Assembly (NCBI RefSeq): GCF_900113065.1
Contig: NZ_FOOA01000009.1
Location: forward strand, 105,756 to 169,755
Length of the DNA stretch: 64,000 nucleotides
From: Aureimonas phyllosphaerae
Lineage (GTDB): Bacteria > Pseudomonadota > Alphaproteobacteria > Rhizobiales > Rhizobiaceae
Direction of reading: 5' to 3'
This document shows, in pieces, positions 19,001 through 27,384 of the stretch (positions are counted from its first letter, which is position 1; each line of letters starts with the position of its first letter). Position numbers and translations under genes: made by a program. A model generated the notes under the pieces. It saw only the letters and a list, made by a program, of their open reading frames with translations. It was not told the origin of the DNA and did no database searches.

Positions 19001-19446
19001 ATATCGGTGACGCTCAGGTCCCCGAGGTTGAGATCGAGGATGCCGGTGAGATCATCGAGGTTGTTGATCGTCAGAATGTCGCCGGGTAGAATCTCGGTGA
19101 GGTTGAGAATGCCACCGTCGACCGGAATATCGATGACGTCATCGATCGGCAGCAGCAGAAGCTCGCCATTGATCTCGATCAGTCCGTTCAAGGCTCCGAG
19201 ATCGATATCGGCGAAGATGATCTGGGCGCCGTTGCTCAGGGTCACCCGAACATCGCCTTCAACTTCGATCAGGTCTGCAATCTGCAGATCGCCGAGCTCG
19301 AGGTTGAGGACATCACCCTCTTCGAAGCCGCCGATGGTGACGACGTTGCCGGCCACCGCATCGACCAAGTCCAACGTGCCATCCACGATCTCGGTAGGGT
19401 CGCCACCGATGACACCCCCAATAACGTCAATAACATTAAGCGGCAT
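16042..19446 (-). CDS. Large RTX-type calcium-binding secreted protein
   Basis: A 1134-residue acidic protein without an N-terminal signal peptide. Residues 44-103 and 122-193 are two copies of one domain (shared core [11 protein letters not shown] and [11 protein letters not shown]). Residues 205-345 are classical RTX nonapeptides of the GGxGNDTI type, which bind calcium as a beta-roll. From about 359 to 1005, longer units alternate with short VYGG turns. The C-terminal end ([18 protein letters not shown]...LAASDIV) resembles the uncleaved type I secretion signal of RTX proteins. It is therefore probably secreted to the surface or matrix, but no TolC/HlyB/HlyD genes are in the window. The start [11 protein letters not shown] is preferred over an ATG ten codons upstream, because a G-rich site precedes it. 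No catalytic domain is recognisable, so an adhesin or matrix role is inference. Confidence 0.88.
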   Translation of the reverse strand: MPLNVIDVIGGVIGGDPTEIVDGTLDLVDAVAGNVVTIGGFEEGDVLNLELGDLQIADLIEVEGDVRVTLSNGAQIIFADIDLGALNGLIEINGELLLLPIDDVIDIPVDGGILNLTEILPGDILTINNLDDLTGILDLNLGDLSVTDILEVDGNVQLTLSNGAQLLLVGVDISILNGLLEINGELVIFPGDGGVVGDGGEVIIGDGGDNTLIGGSGNDTIIGGGGNDSIDGGAGDDSINGGTGNDTLLGGSGNDTIDGGAGDDSIDGGTGNDSLIGGAGNDTIIGGTGNDTISGGDGDDLIFGNEGNDSIDAGAGDNTVYGGQGDDTIVAGGGDNLIYGGEGSDEITVTGNGDNTIYGGTGASDPTDGGDEITVNGNGDNLVYGNGGDDFIQINGIGNNSVYGGDGNDVIVVGAEGSNGNNLIYGGGNTSSVLNPGLAVAFLSGFNPASLAAASEVTGVDAILVESNGDNTVYGGTGAEDAADGSDIIGVIGNGNNLLYGNGGSDLVLVEGTGDNTIYGGLGGDVIGINVFGDEPGNGSNLVVGGDNDASSYTSLLPDGLNSDFGDILDALERADPTGGVDAILVRSNGDNTVYGGDSAVDADDGADVIVVLGNGDNLVTGNGGDDLIVVQGTGDNEVYGGEGDDDVLVTGNRVTVYGGTGDDLLDVSFNTEALVVGGAGEDEITVTGGGNATVYGGGADVDPNDGDDEISVGVSGSALIFGNGGDDYVEWESSEATVYGGDGDDTLYGGLVFGEGGTLTGKSLVYGGAGSDVIDIDAYDDVTVYGGTGSVDPTDDADDIYVETFGNALVFGNGGDDYIEVIAAAASVYGGVGNDTIDAYVADAIGDNSQVSGDQGSDDIYVEFGDGNVTVFGGQTGVDPTDDADDIYVVAEGSGNALITGNGGADDITLEFNLEGDVTSQSTIFGGVGNDTISVFGGSASNSVTIYGGEDSDLIDLSDSSVSATVFGGRSSLDAADGSDTILLGSGDSLVYGNGGNDRIVSGGGDNTIVGGAGADTMVAGAGVDTFLFGAGSSGTAFGAADRIEGFTVGDDILDFGLAAGSATTFGTGSAATYDGALNNANAAFANASGPTLYSFQTVGSDGWLFVDSDQNGSADLVVQLAGVTNLAASDIV
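16432..18372 (-). repeat. Seven long repeat units within the RTX protein
   Basis: Seven divergent copies of a unit of about 37 residues begin near residues 360, 477, 598, 698, 788, 875 and 970. Each has an opening turn (YGGTG or similar), a (V)DPTDxxDDI segment, a hydrophobic strand, and [14 protein letters not shown] at the end. Between units lie one or more short RTX-like turns. Two copies are preceded by [18 protein letters not shown] (residues 459-476 and 580-597). Confidence 0.8.
18412..18834 (-). repeat. Block of canonical RTX nonapeptides
   Basis: About fifteen consecutive GGxGxDxIx repeats (residues 205-345). At the DNA level this is a near-periodic 27-bp tandem repeat with synonymous differences, not a CRISPR or a noncoding satellite. 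Confidence 0.88.
18868..19317 (-). repeat. Tandem N-terminal domain duplication in the RTX protein
   Basis: Residues 44-103 and 122-193 align along their whole length (GDV/ILNL..GDLxIxDxLEVxGxVxxTLSNGAQ..LxGxxxxxLNGLxEINGEL). The first copy has LLLLPIDD and the second LVIFPGDG at the end. I do not recognise the domain. Confidence 0.75.
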
Positions 19447-19514
19447 GACGCCCCCACGATGCGCGGCTCTCCACACGCAGGGAGAGCGCCGTTGCGATTG
19501 ATGAACCTACTTAA

Positions 19515-19602
19515 GGTTGCAACCGCAGATAAGGACGACTCGCAAGGGCAATGCAACCGAAAATTGCATGGAGAAATTCGGATTGCAACTTGGTGGCAAT
19601 CC
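19515..19602 (-). promoter_or_regulatory. Cluster of TTGCA-centred inverted repeats upstream of the RTX gene
   Basis: Three dyads fall within 88 bp: the palindrome GGTTGCAACC (19515-19524), ATGCAA-N7-TTGCAT (19551-19569), and GGATTGC-N9-GCAATCC (19580-19602). A lone TGCAAC follows at 19603. They begin 69 bp ahead of the RTX start and face the DUF2188 gene on the other side. The GGTTGCA half-site recurs upstream of the gene at 14459. A multi-site regulator is likely, but its identity is unknown. Confidence 0.55.
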
Positions 19603-19719
19603 TGCAACGCCCGGCTGTGGCGACCCGGCCGGGGAGGAGGCGGAAATCCGGGCCTTTCCCGGAACGTGCCGTCGGGGCCGGCGTTCTGCGTGTCAGTCGA
19701 CACTGCATGGAGGAGACCG

Positions 19720-19977
19720 ATGTCCGACATCCACTACAAGATCGTCGAGCACGACGGCGGATGGGCCTACAAGGTCGGGGACGTGTTTTCCGAGACCTTC
19801 CCGACGCACGACCGGGCGCTGGCCGCCGCGCGCGATGCCTCGTCGCGGCAGGAATTGGCCGGCGAGACCGCCGGCATCCAGTATCAGGACGGCAGCGGCG
19901 TCTGGCACGAGGAGGTCGCGCGCGGGGACGACCGGCCCCATGCCGACGTGGTGGACGGCGAGGCGTCGCGCGCCTAA
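19720..19977 (+). CDS. DUF2188 family protein
   Basis: An 85-residue protein beginning MSDIHYKIVEHDGGWAYKVG, the DUF2188 pattern, with the usual ETFPTHDRALAAARDA helix and a C-terminal WHEE segment. DUF2188 proteins are small, of unknown function, and often appear among stress-related genes. A GGAGGAGA ribosome-binding site fixes the start; in-frame ATGs further upstream lack one. It is divergent from the RTX gene across a 273-bp region rich in inverted repeats. Confidence 0.88.
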   Translation: MSDIHYKIVEHDGGWAYKVGDVFSETFPTHDRALAAARDASSRQELAGETAGIQYQDGSGVWHEEVARGDDRPHADVVDGEASRA

Positions 19978-20007
19978 GACCGGTCGCTTCGGCGCTAACC
20001 TAGCGGT

Positions 20008-21942
20008 TCAGGACCCCGAGGCCGGTTCGCGGTGCGGGGTCTTTTCCCACATGTGCGGGGAGTGGAAGAGCTGGCCGATGGCACGCAGCCCTGCAAGACT
20101 GACGATCAGCCAGTAGAACCATAGGGACCAGAGGCGGGGCAGGAGCGGGCGCTCGGCCTCGTTGGCGACGAGCCGGGCGGTCAGGATGAACACCGCGTAG
20201 GCCAGGGCGATGTTGAGGGCGTCGACCGCGGCAAGGACCCCGGCCGACAGGTAGATCTCGCCGTGCACGAGATAGGCGTAGGCCGCCGCAAGGAGATGCC
20301 CCGCGAACATCACGTGCATCAGGCTTGCCGCGATCATGCCGCCGAACAGGATCTGGAAGGTCAGGAAGGCGCGGGGCCCGAGCTGGCGGCAGGCCAGCCG
20401 CGGGTCGCGCATGTGAACCAGCCAGGTCTGGCACCATCCCTTGATCCAGCGCGTGCGCTGGTTGCGCCAGTCGAGGAAGCGCGAGGGCGCGATCTCCGAG
20501 GTCGGCGAGGCGATGGTGCCGATCCGGTAGCCGAGGCGCGACAGGCGGATGCCGAGGTCGGCGTCCTCGGCGACGTTGTGGCTGTCCCAGCCGCCGGCCT
20601 CGACCAGCGCCGCACGGCGGAAATGGTTGGATGTGCCGCCGAGCGGCAGCGGCAGGCCGCGCCGCGCCAGCCACGGCAGGATCGCCCGGAAGAGGACGGC
20701 GTATTCCAGCGCGAAGAGGGTCTCCAGCCAGCCGTTGGCGGCGTTGCGAATGACGAGCGGCGCCTGGACGCAGGCGAGCGAGGCCGATGATGCCTCGAAG
20801 GCGGCGTGCGCGGCGCGCAGCTGGCCGGGATCGGGCCGGTCCTCGGCATCGAAGAGGACGACATAGTCGCCGCGCGTCAAAGGCAGGGCGAAGTTCAGGG
20901 CCTTCGGCTTGGTGGTCGGGTTGGTTCGCGGTGTCGCGATGACGGAAAAGTTCGCCTCGCCAGCGATCGCCCGTTCCACCGCCATGATCGTCTCGGGATC
21001 GTTCGCCTCGCAGACGAAGAACACCTCGAGCCGCGAGCGCGGCCAGTCGAGGGCGGCCATCGCGCGCGCCAGGGGCTCGGCCATCGCCGCCTCGCGGTGG
21101 AGGGCGACGAGAACAGAATAGATCGGCGCGGGCGCGACCGTTCGCCGATTTGCCGGCAGGGCCGGGCGCGGCCGCGCGGCGAGCGCCGTGCCGACGAGGA
21201 CGCGCAGGCGAAACAGCGTGAAGCACAGGGCGCAGAGGCTCGCCGTCGCATGCGCCGCGAACCAGAAAGGACCGGGCGCCGCGAACCAGGCATGCGCCAG
21301 CGCGACGAGGACGAGCACCGCGACGGCCGCCTGCGCCGGCGTCAGCACGTCGCGCGCCGACCAGCGGTTGTGATCGGCGGCAAGGCTGAGGCGCGCGCGC
21401 GTCGAGCGTTCGGAGGCGCTCGCCGCGCCGCGCTTGGCGGCGATGTCGGACAGGGTCGCGATGCGCAGCGTCGTGGCGAGCTCCGGCGCGCGTGCGACAC
21501 GCCGGGCGAGGCCCTCCAGCCGGTCGAGCCGCGGGGCGAGGTAGAGCCGGGGGCGCATGGCGGTGTCGCACGTTTTGGCGTGACGCTCCGACGCGTCGAA
21601 GGCGCCGCGCCCGTCGCGCAGCAGCGAGGCGTCGTCGCGGATCGGCTCGAAGCGGAGGCCGAGGACCGCCGCCAACGTGCGGGCCAGCGTCGCCTCGTCG
21701 ATGACGCCAGCCGCGATCAGTTCCTCGTCGGCGCTGGACCCGTTCCGCTCGGCGAGCCGGCAGGCGGCATCGAAGCGCTCCGCATCGAGGCCGAGCCGCG
21801 CCAGGGCTTCGGCGACGACGGGCGGAAGCGTCGGCAGGCCGGCATCGGCGAAGGCGAGAGCGTCCGCGGCGAGCGCCGGCGCCGAAACCAGGCCGAGGCC
21901 GCTGGCATCCTCGTCCGCGAGGGCATATTCCGATACACGCAA
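20008..21942 (-). CDS. Membrane glycosyltransferase (GT2) with N-terminal GspE/MshE-like domain
   Basis: About 644 residues. Residues 45-105 resemble the N-terminal domain of GspE/MshE ATPases (ADEELIAAGVIDEATLARTLAAVLGLRF). Two membrane helices follow (about 202-245). The GT2 catalytic domain includes DAED (365-368), VAEDADLG (acceptor ED at 459-460) and QRTRW (495-499), the D,D,D,QxxRW set of processive polysaccharide synthases. Three or four C-terminal membrane helices complete a cellulose-synthase-like topology. It probably makes or elongates an extracellular glycan; the sugar is unknown. The start is uncertain: I use TTG at 21942, which has a GAGGG site and avoids overlap with the divergent gene. 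An ATG at 22032 is open but overlaps that gene. Confidence 0.82.
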   Translation of the reverse strand: MRVSEYALADEDASGLGLVSAPALAADALAFADAGLPTLPPVVAEALARLGLDAERFDAACRLAERNGSSADEELIAAGVIDEATLARTLAAVLGLRFEPIRDDASLLRDGRGAFDASERHAKTCDTAMRPRLYLAPRLDRLEGLARRVARAPELATTLRIATLSDIAAKRGAASASERSTRARLSLAADHNRWSARDVLTPAQAAVAVLVLVALAHAWFAAPGPFWFAAHATASLCALCFTLFRLRVLVGTALAARPRPALPANRRTVAPAPIYSVLVALHREAAMAEPLARAMAALDWPRSRLEVFFVCEANDPETIMAVERAIAGEANFSVIATPRTNPTTKPKALNFALPLTRGDYVVLFDAEDRPDPGQLRAAHAAFEASSASLACVQAPLVIRNAANGWLETLFALEYAVLFRAILPWLARRGLPLPLGGTSNHFRRAALVEAGGWDSHNVAEDADLGIRLSRLGYRIGTIASPTSEIAPSRFLDWRNQRTRWIKGWCQTWLVHMRDPRLACRQLGPRAFLTFQILFGGMIAASLMHVMFAGHLLAAAYAYLVHGEIYLSAGVLAAVDALNIALAYAVFILTARLVANEAERPLLPRLWSLWFYWLIVSLAGLRAIGQLFHSPHMWEKTPHREPASGS

Positions 21943-21989
21943 CAGACCAGCCCTCGAACGCGAGTCCCCTTGCGAGGATCGATCACATT

Positions 21990-22904
21990 TTGGGTTTGAA
22001 AACGGTGCCGGAGAAGAAACCCTTGCGTGCATTCCTCGCCGTCAGCGTGCTGGCCATGCAGCCCTGGGTTGTTCCATCGGCCGCGTATGCGCAGAACGCG
22101 CCGTCTGCCTCGCCGCCCTCGGCATCCAGCACCGTGGTGCCGACCCCGAATTTCTGGGACCAGGGCCAACGGTTCGCCGAGCCGGACCTGTCGGGCCGCG
22201 CGCGCGTCCGCTTCCTCACCTCGGTCGATTTCGCGCCGTTCAACTTCCTCGATCAGCGCGGCCGTCTCGCCGGCTTCCACGTCGATCTCGCCCGGATGAT
22301 CTGCGAGGAGCTCGACATCGCCGCGCGCTGCCAGATCGAGGCGCGGCCGTTCGCCGAACTCGGCGATGCGCTGGCGGCGGGCGACGGCGAGGCGGTGATC
22401 GCCGGCCTTGCGCTCAACGCCGACAACCGCGCGCGCTTCGCCTTCACCCATCCCTTCTTCCGCTATCCCGCACGCTTCGTGACGCTGAACGCACGCCCGC
22501 TCGACACCGAACTCGAGGCGGGCCTCTCCGGCGTCCCGGTCGGCGTCGTCGCGGGCAGCGCGCACGAGGCGATGCTGGCGGCCTTCTTCCCGCGGGCGAA
22601 GGCCGTCGCGCTGCCGACGCGCGAGGCGGCCCTCGAGGCGCTGCGCACTGAGCGCGTGCGCGCCGTCTTCGGCGACGGGGTCGGCCTGTCCTTCTGGCTG
22701 TCCAGCGAGGCGGCGGCGGACTGCTGCACCTTTGCCGGCGGTCCCTATCTCTCCGACCATTTCCTCGGCGAAGGGCTCGCCATCGCGGTGAAACCCGAGG
22801 ACGAGGATCTGCGCTCGGCCTTCGACTATGCGATCGGGCGGATCGTCGCGAGCGGGCGGATGTCGGAACTCCTCCTGCGCTATTTTCCCGTCAGCGCCTT
22901 CTGA
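21990..22904 (+). CDS. Periplasmic substrate-binding protein, amino-acid type
   Basis: About 304 residues. A signal peptide (PLRAFLAVSVLAMQPWVVPSAAYAQ) precedes a family-3 solute-binding fold: RVRFLTSVDFAPFNFLDQRGRLAGFHVDLAR at the N-lobe and PYLSDHFLGEGLAIAVKPEDEDL near the C-terminus. It would deliver a small polar solute, most likely an amino acid, to an ABC permease. No permease or ATPase lies next to it, so it is an orphan or has a sensory role. No ATG is available; the start is TTG at 21990, TTG at 21996 or GTG at 22005. It is divergent from the glycosyltransferase, with the promoters necessarily overlapping. Confidence 0.82.
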   Translation: MGLKTVPEKKPLRAFLAVSVLAMQPWVVPSAAYAQNAPSASPPSASSTVVPTPNFWDQGQRFAEPDLSGRARVRFLTSVDFAPFNFLDQRGRLAGFHVDLARMICEELDIAARCQIEARPFAELGDALAAGDGEAVIAGLALNADNRARFAFTHPFFRYPARFVTLNARPLDTELEAGLSGVPVGVVAGSAHEAMLAAFFPRAKAVALPTREAALEALRTERVRAVFGDGVGLSFWLSSEAAADCCTFAGGPYLSDHFLGEGLAIAVKPEDEDLRSAFDYAIGRIVASGRMSELLLRYFPVSAF

Positions 22905-23018
22905 GTTCCCGCCCGCCGTTGACGGCGGGACGCTCAAAAACCATAGACGGGTCTGGTCGATGCGAGCCCCGCCCTTTCCTGTGCGCCGTGGCCTCGCGGC
23001 ACGAAAGGGCGATCCACC

Positions 23019-24680
23019 ATGGGCGTTGAGAGCGAAGCGGCGGGCCGCAACAGGCCGGACATCCTCGAGGCGGCGCAGACCTCGCAGGCCTGGCCGTTCG
23101 AGGAAGCGCGCAAGATCGTCGCGCGCCTCCAGCGCACCGGCAAGCGCGAGGCGCTGTTCGAGACCGGCTACGGCCCGTCGGGCCTGCCCCATATCGGCAC
23201 CTTCGGCGAGGTCGCGCGCACGACCATGGTGCGCAACGCCTTCCGCATCCTGACGAACGACGAGATCCCGACCCGGCTCATCTGCTTTTCCGACGACCTC
23301 GACGGGATGCGCAAGATCCCCGACAGCGTGCCCGACCGCGCGGCGCTCGAGCCCTACCTGCAGCGCCCGCTCTCCGACGTGCCGAACCCGTTCGGCGGCG
23401 AGGAGACGACGTTCGCCGGCCACAACAACGCGATGCTGCGCCGCTTCCTCGACACGTTCGGCTTCGACTACGAGTTCGCGAGCGCGACCGAGTACTACCG
23501 CTCCGGCCGCTTCGACACGGTGCTCCTGCGCGCGGCCGAGCGGTACGACGACATCATGGGCGTGATGCTGCCGACGCTCGGACCCGAACGCCAGGCGACC
23601 TACAGCCCGTTCCTGCCGATCTCGCCCACCACCGGCCGCGTCCTCTACGTGCCGATGCGCCATGTCGACGCGAAGGCCGGCACGATCACCTTCCTCGACG
23701 AGGACGGCATGGAGACGACGCTGCCCGTCACCGGCGGACAGGTCAAGCTCCAGTGGAAGCCCGACTTCGGCATGCGCTGGGCGGCGCTCGGCGTCGACTT
23801 CGAGATGTTCGGCAAGGACCACCAAACCAACGCCGTGGTTTACGACCGGATCTGCGAGATTCTGGGCGGCGAGGCGCCGGAGCACTTCGTCTACGAGCTC
23901 TTCCTCGACGCCGAGGGCGCCAAGATCTCGAAGTCCAAGGGCAACGGCCTGTCGATCGAGGAATGGCTGACCTACGCCTCGCCGGAAAGCCTCGGCCTCT
24001 ACATGTTCAACAAGCCGCGGGCGGCCAAGCGCCTCCACTTCGACGTGATCCCGAAGGCGGTCGAGGACTACTACGCCTTCGCCAGCGCCTTCGAGCGGCA
24101 GGATACGAAGTCGCGCCTCCAGAACCCGACCTTCCACATCCATGGCGGCGAGCCGCCGGTGAAGGGCATCCCGGTCTCCTTCGCGCTCCTTCTCAACCTC
24201 GTCTCGGCCTCCAACGCCTCCGATCCGAAGACGCTCTGGGGCTTCATCTCGCGCTATGCGCCGGGCGTGACGGCCGAGACCGATCCCGAGCTCGATCGCC
24301 TCGTGACTTACGCGCTGCGCTATTTCGAGGACTTCGTGCGCCCGACCAAGCGCTTCCGGGCGCCCGACGAGGTGGAGCGCGCGGCGCTGGAGGATCTCGA
24401 CCGGCGGCTCGCCGCACTGCCCGAAGGCGCGGACGCGGCCGCGATCCAGGACGCAGTGCTCGACGCCGCGCGTCCGATCCCGCGCTACCAGGACGAGAAG
24501 AAGAAGGGTCCGGACGGCGGCCCCGGCGTCTCGCTCGAATGGTTCTCGGCGCTCTACCAGATCCTGATCGGGCAGGAGCGGGGTCCGCGCTTCGGCTCCT
24601 TCGCGGCGCTCTACGGCATCGACGAGACGCGGCGGCTGATCGCCGATGCGCTGGCCGGGCGTCTCGCCTCAGCCGCCTGA
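23019..24680 (+). CDS. lysK: Lysine--tRNA ligase, class I
   Basis: A 553-residue class I lysyl-tRNA synthetase. The HIGH-type motif is HIGT (residues 58-61 in [17 protein letters not shown]) and the KMSKS-type motif is KISKSKGN starting at residue 302. The helical anticodon-binding C-terminal region includes [15 protein letters not shown]. Class I LysRS is found in archaea, spirochaetes and many alphaproteobacteria in place of the class II enzyme. Its 3' end overlaps the convergent nuclease-like gene by 12 bp. Confidence 0.96.
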   Translation: MGVESEAAGRNRPDILEAAQTSQAWPFEEARKIVARLQRTGKREALFETGYGPSGLPHIGTFGEVARTTMVRNAFRILTNDEIPTRLICFSDDLDGMRKIPDSVPDRAALEPYLQRPLSDVPNPFGGEETTFAGHNNAMLRRFLDTFGFDYEFASATEYYRSGRFDTVLLRAAERYDDIMGVMLPTLGPERQATYSPFLPISPTTGRVLYVPMRHVDAKAGTITFLDEDGMETTLPVTGGQVKLQWKPDFGMRWAALGVDFEMFGKDHQTNAVVYDRICEILGGEAPEHFVYELFLDAEGAKISKSKGNGLSIEEWLTYASPESLGLYMFNKPRAAKRLHFDVIPKAVEDYYAFASAFERQDTKSRLQNPTFHIHGGEPPVKGIPVSFALLLNLVSASNASDPKTLWGFISRYAPGVTAETDPELDRLVTYALRYFEDFVRPTKRFRAPDEVERAALEDLDRRLAALPEGADAAAIQDAVLDAARPIPRYQDEKKKGPDGGPGVSLEWFSALYQILIGQERGPRFGSFAALYGIDETRRLIADALAGRLASAA

Positions 24681-25472
24681 CCGGGCGGCCGTCTCGTCGT
24701 CCGCAAGACCGTAGGCCCAGATGCCGCGCCGGGCCTCGCGCGCCTCGCGCTCGGCTGCCTCGTAGCGGCTGCCGGGCGCGGCGAACGCCCAGCCGTTGCG
24801 GATCACCCAATCGCCGACATCGGCCTCGCCGAGAAGGCAGGGCGCGATGATCTCGCGCGCGTCGCGCTGGTCGGGCGACACGGCGCACATCAGCGAGCGA
24901 CCGCGGATCCAGCCGCGAAGGGCGGTGCGCGCGCGCGTCGCGCAGGGCCAGGCCTGTGTGCCGTCCGTGCAGCGCGCGTCGCTCGCCACCGGCTCGACGT
25001 CCTCGACGAGAAGCGTGAGGTCGCCGGTCTTCAGCGTCCGGGCGTCCACCGCGATCGGCCGCGGGAACAGGCGATAGGACGGGCCGTCCGGCGCAGCCGC
25101 CGCGCTGGCGACCTCGGGCTCCGAGGCCGGGGGCGGGGCTTGCACGGCGGCCGGTACCTCGTCCGCTGCGGATGCTTCGGGCATTTCGGGACGGGGCGGC
25201 GTCGCTGCGCCGCTGGTCACGGCCGGCAGGCGGGTGAGGCCGGAGGTGTCGATCGGCGTCGCGTCGATGGCGCGTACCGCAGGCGCGGCAACCGGCACTG
25301 CGAGCGGCACGGCGGCCGGTTCGGAACCCGCCGTCGCATCGGCGCGCTCCACGGCCGCCGTCGGTTCGCCCGCGTCGCGGCGCCCGGAAAACAGCGTCGT
25401 CTGCGCCGGCACCACCAGGAAGAACACGGTGACGAGCGCGAGAAGGCCAAGTGCGATCCGCAGCGGTTGCAT
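24669..25472 (-). CDS. Exported nuclease-like (SNase-fold) protein, probably inactive
   Basis: A 267-residue protein. A single N-terminal membrane helix or signal anchor ([20 protein letters not shown]) is followed by a long Ala/Pro-rich linker (about 30-130) and then a staphylococcal-nuclease-like domain (about 138-255): [21 protein letters not shown], a C..C pair, [10 protein letters not shown] and [18 protein letters not shown]. The usual DGDT, IR and DAPE catalytic positions are replaced, so nuclease activity looks lost. Such proteins are frequent in Rhizobiales and uncharacterised. The gene is convergent with lysK. Confidence 0.75.
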   Translation of the reverse strand: MQPLRIALGLLALVTVFFLVVPAQTTLFSGRRDAGEPTAAVERADATAGSEPAAVPLAVPVAAPAVRAIDATPIDTSGLTRLPAVTSGAATPPRPEMPEASAADEVPAAVQAPPPASEPEVASAAAAPDGPSYRLFPRPIAVDARTLKTGDLTLLVEDVEPVASDARCTDGTQAWPCATRARTALRGWIRGRSLMCAVSPDQRDAREIIAPCLLGEADVGDWVIRNGWAFAAPGSRYEAAEREAREARRGIWAYGLADDETAARSGG

Positions 25473-25650
25473 CGTCGCCGTCCTCTCTTGCCTGCCCAGG
25501 CGCGCCTCGAAACCTGATCCGGCATCAGATTACCGCCGGACGGCGCCTGCGAACAGGCCGACCCGTCGCCGATCGATCCGGCGGACCGTGCCTGCCTTGT
25601 GCCGCTCCGGCCCTAGCTAAGGCTGGCAGACCCCAAGGGAAGGACGCCGG

Positions 25651-27252
25651 ATGCAGAACCTCTGGTACAAGAACGCGGTAATCTACTGCGTCGACGTCGA
25701 CGCCTTCAAGGATTCCAACGGCGACGGGATCGGCGACTTCCGCGGGCTCGCCGACCATCTCGACCACATCGAGGCGCTGGGCGCCAACTGCATCTGGCTC
25801 CTGCCCTTCTATCCCAGCCCCAATCGCGACAACGGCTACGACGTTGCCGACTACTATAGTGTCGACCCGCGCTACGGCAGCCTCGGCGATTTCGTCGAGT
25901 TCATGCAGGCGGCCAGCGACCGGGGCCTGCGCGTAATCGTCGATCTGGTCGTGAATCACACCTCGATCGACCATCCCTGGTTCCAGGCGAGCCGCTCCGA
26001 CCCGCATTCGCCCTATCGCGACTGGTACGTCTGGCGGAAGGACAAGCCGGCCGATGCCGAGGAGGGGGTGATCTTTCCCGGCGTCCAGCGGTCGACCTGG
26101 ACCTACGACCGCAAGCGGCAGGAATACTACAACCATCGCTTCTACGAGCATCAGGCCGACCTCAACATCGCCAACCCGGCGGTGCGCGAGGAAATCCAGC
26201 GCATCATGGGCTTCTGGCTCGCGCTCGGCGTCTCCGGCTTCCGCATCGACGCCGCGCCCTTCATGCTGGAAGGGCTGGAGGGCGACCCGCACGCCTATCT
26301 CGCTGAACTGCAGTCCTTTCTGTCCTGGCGAAAGGCCGAGGCGATCCTGCTCGCCGAGGCCAACATCCCGATGTCCGAGGCGGACGAGTATTTCGGCGAC
26401 GGCGACCGCCTGCACCTCATCTTCAACTTCCCGCTCAACCAGCGCCTGTTCCTCGGCCTCGCCCGCCTTGACGCCGCGCCCGTCGCGGACCTCCTCAAGA
26501 CCCTCCCGGAGATCCCGCAGATCGCCCAGTGGGCGACCTTCCTGCGCAACCACGACGAGATCGACCTCGGGCGTCTCACCGACGAGGAGCGCGCCGAGGT
26601 CTTCGCGGCCTTCGGGCCGGAGAAGCACATGCAGCTCTACGAGCGAGGCCTGCGCCGGCGGCTCGCGCCGATGCTGGGCGGCGACGAGCGGCGCATCCGG
26701 ATGGCCTTCAGCCTGATGCTGGCGCTGCCCGGCACGCCCGTCCTCTGGTACGGCGACGAGATCGGCATGGGCGAGAACCTCGACCTGCCCGAGCGACATC
26801 CCGTGCGCACGCCGATGCAGTGGACGCCGGAGGGTGCGGGCGGCTTCTCGGAGGCCGACCCGAAACGTTGGGTGCGCGCCCCTGTGATGGACGGTCCGTT
26901 CGCCCCCGCCTTCGTCAACGCCGAACGGCAGCGCGTCGAAGGCGAATCGCTGTTCTCGATCGTCCAGCGCCTGGTGCGTGCCCGGCGCGCCGCGCGCGAG
27001 ATCGGCTGGGCGCCCGCCGAGGTGATCGACCTCGGGGCACCCTCGGTTCTCGCCCTGCGCGCCCGCTGGCGCGGCGGAGACGTTGTGACGCTGCACAATC
27101 TCGCCGATCGGCCGGCGACGGTCGACCTGTCGGCGGTGATGGCAGGGCGGCGCTGTATCGCCCTCCTCGGGCAGGATGCGCAGGATGCGACGGGCAACGG
27201 CGGCGTTCGGCGGCTGGGGGCCTTCGGCTTCGAATGGCTGCGCCTCGGCTGA
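25651..27252 (+). CDS. GH13 alpha-amylase family enzyme, trehalose-synthase-like
   Basis: A 533-residue GH13 enzyme close to trehalose synthase (maltose alpha-glucosyltransferase). The N-terminus WYKNAVIYCVDVDAFKDSNGDGIGDF is typical of TreS-like proteins. The catalytic residues are Asp200 in GFRIDAAPF, Glu236 in LLAEANIP and Asp302 in RNHDEIDL. The short C-terminal beta domain ends RRLGAFGFEWLRLG. It would interconvert maltose and trehalose or act on a related glucoside. The usual partners (maltokinase, glgE, glgB) are absent nearby. The ATG follows an AAGGA site. Confidence 0.88.
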   Translation: MQNLWYKNAVIYCVDVDAFKDSNGDGIGDFRGLADHLDHIEALGANCIWLLPFYPSPNRDNGYDVADYYSVDPRYGSLGDFVEFMQAASDRGLRVIVDLVVNHTSIDHPWFQASRSDPHSPYRDWYVWRKDKPADAEEGVIFPGVQRSTWTYDRKRQEYYNHRFYEHQADLNIANPAVREEIQRIMGFWLALGVSGFRIDAAPFMLEGLEGDPHAYLAELQSFLSWRKAEAILLAEANIPMSEADEYFGDGDRLHLIFNFPLNQRLFLGLARLDAAPVADLLKTLPEIPQIAQWATFLRNHDEIDLGRLTDEERAEVFAAFGPEKHMQLYERGLRRRLAPMLGGDERRIRMAFSLMLALPGTPVLWYGDEIGMGENLDLPERHPVRTPMQWTPEGAGGFSEADPKRWVRAPVMDGPFAPAFVNAERQRVEGESLFSIVQRLVRARRAAREIGWAPAEVIDLGAPSVLALRARWRGGDVVTLHNLADRPATVDLSAVMAGRRCIALLGQDAQDATGNGGVRRLGAFGFEWLRLG

Positions 27253-27329
27253 TCGTCCGACCCCTCCGGTCGACTTTCTGCGTCGATCGCCCTCGCGGGA
27301 GGATAATAGCCGAGACGGAACCCTCCTAC

Positions 27330-27355
27330 TTGCAAACCATTCGCAATTGCATAAT
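27330..27355 (+). promoter_or_regulatory. Mur-box-like dyad and -10 element before sitA
   Basis: TGCAA (27331-27335) and TTGCA (27347-27351) form a perfect inverted repeat spaced by 11 bases, with an inner TGCAAA-N3-TTCGCA near-palindrome. A CATAAT -10-like hexamer (27350-27355) overlaps its right edge. In Rhizobiales sitABCD is repressed by the Mn-sensing Fur homologue Mur at TGCAA-type sites, so this is the natural operator candidate. The binding protein itself is inferred. Confidence 0.6.
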
Positions 27356-27384
27356 TTGATGCCCAGATGCTTTTGGAGATCTGC

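Noticed and set aside
16894..19089. A 731-codon open frame opposite the RTX gene
   Set aside because: It mirrors the repeats of the RTX protein in GC-rich DNA. The product is Val/Ala/Asp-rich with no domain, and the RTX frame has clear repeats and a secretion-type end.
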